Source: Leucothrix mucor (lineage in GTDB: Bacteria > Pseudomonadota > Gammaproteobacteria > Thiotrichales > Thiotrichaceae). Taken from it: a stretch of DNA of 5,300 nucleotides. The stretch covers positions 1 through 5,300 of the forward strand of contig DRMS01000003.1 of the NCBI GenBank assembly GCA_011322515.1. The letters run 5' to 3'. Of this stretch, positions 4,623 to 5,300 are shown piece after piece. The first letter of the stretch is position 1. Every line of letters begins with the position of its first letter. The position numbers and the translations under genes were made by a program. The notes below the pieces were generated by a model. It made no database searches and was not told the origin of the DNA. It saw only the letters and a list, made by a program, of their open reading frames with translations.

Positions 4623-4678
4623 CCTGTAATCGAGCAATTAACGCATACCCCTCCTATGGGTGAGCCTGAAATTACAGG
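4623..4678. other. Long-range stem with an inner hairpin upstream of the nuclease
   Basis: CCTGTAAT (4623-4630) pairs with ATTACAGG (4671-4678). Between them ACCC (4647-4650) pairs with GGGT (4658-4661). The minus strand of the inner loop reads AGGAGG (4655-4650), three bases before ATG-CGT-TAA, a start-stop mini frame. The stretch could fold as RNA or as single-stranded DNA. No known riboswitch or RNA family is recognised. Confidence 0.35.
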
Positions 4679-5240
4679 GGCTTCATTATATAAATTTATG
4701 AACAAGTTCTATTAAAACAATGATTTGCGCGAATTTTAGTGATGTTAACTCTTTATGATTAGCGGCTATCAGCTATTACCTTGTGAAATATCTCAACAAA
4801 GCGCAATGATTCGCGGGACTCATAAATCAATAGTACCTCTGAGGCTGTTACACGCTTAAACACCTGCGGAGCATTCCCAAATAGTTAAAATACCCCAGAT
4901 GCCAAATAACCCGCGCAATTAATTAAAAACTAATCCACTCATTTCCTTATTCGACCTCTTTTAGCAATGCTTAGGCGTTGCAATGGGCGTAACCTAGCGA
5001 TAGCGCCACGATTTTTAGTTTTGAGGGGTTTAGTAAGGCATCGCTATTCGCGCCCTGTCATTGTGCTACCGCCTTAACATCTGCGATGGTTGGTTAAGGA
5101 ATGGCGTATTCAGGCTTTTTTGATTTTCATTGGATCATTTGAGATTGTAGATTTATTTGATAGCGTGGAATTGGTTTAAGCGTGAATCAACTTTCAGAAA
5201 TATTACTGCTTTTTTTGATGCGCGAACCATTTTTACTACG

Positions 5241-5256
5241 TTGTGAGATCTCACAA
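5241..5256. promoter_or_regulatory. Perfect 16-bp palindrome, probable operator
   Basis: TTGTGAGATCTCACAA is fully symmetrical around 5248/5249, the size and form of a dimeric repressor site. A looser relative with TTGTGA and TCAACAA half sites is at 4781-4799. The gene it might control would lie beyond 5300 or has been lost. No start or ribosome binding site near it can be assigned. Confidence 0.4.
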
Positions 5257-5300
5257 GTTCTATTCACTATTGCGTTAGTTTTTAATTAACGTTCGATAAC

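Larger units (their letters stand above)
4598..5300. other. Gene-poor region with hairpins and possible decayed coding traces
   Basis: No complete gene can be supported in these 700 bases. The longest readable pieces are a 41-codon minus-strand frame (4884-4759) and short stop-free runs on either strand near 5000-5170, all without good starts. Noted structures are the stem at 4623-4678, the palindrome at 5241-5256, and a 15-bp inverted repeat, TTAATTAAAAACTAA (4919-4933) with its complement at 5275-5289. Confidence 0.5.

Overview
The window looks like an accessory, plasmid-like stretch of an AT-rich proteobacterium, most likely gamma. The pointers are an H-NS-type C-terminal DNA-binding domain, an exported thermonuclease with a C-terminal Excalibur-like tail, a small ribbon-helix-helix (RHH) regulator, large iteron-like repeats and several decayed gene pieces. 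No rRNA, tRNA, CRISPR array, transposase, replication initiator or relaxase is visible, so host and replicon type remain inference.

Layout. (1) Positions 1-2651 hold four genes on the minus strand. Read in transcription order they are a 58-aa RHH protein (2651-2475), a 453-aa four-helix membrane protein with a C-terminal zinc-knuckle-like motif (2402-1041), a 166-aa protein ending in an H-NS C-terminal domain (963-463), and an unrecognised gene cut by the window edge (223-1). The gaps between the first three are 72 and 77 bases, so they may be co-transcribed; a GC hairpin lies before the last. (2) Positions 2720-2894, just upstream of the RHH gene, hold an array of about 15 TCGGTA hexamers, many spaced exactly 11 bp apart. 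They are direct in the left part and mostly inverted in the right part. (3) Positions 2942-3629 hold two broken pieces of what looks like one gene family (GGARxNAGRK-type start, GLDFFTSIKK-type end), sharing a 32-bp direct repeat, with a gene-poor 280-bp stretch between them that contains short palindromes. (4) Positions 3815-4519 encode the secreted nuclease on the minus strand, with a copy of an 18-bp palindromic element on each side. (5) Positions 4598-5300 hold no convincing gene; the stretch has hairpins, a perfect 16-bp palindrome and possible decayed coding traces.

Two features stand out. The first is the hexamer array beside the RHH gene, followed by a membrane protein: it fits an autoregulated operator and could be a plasmid centromere or iteron region. 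No ParA- or ParM-type motor is present in the window. The second is an 18-bp element (consensus RGGAACAAAMYWGYTCCC) found five times: before the H-NS-like gene, twice inside it at a 22-bp period, and on both sides of the nuclease gene. The two intragenic copies are read in different frames, so they are conserved as DNA rather than as protein. A shared regulator that links the H-NS-like gene and the nuclease is a reasonable inference but is not shown.
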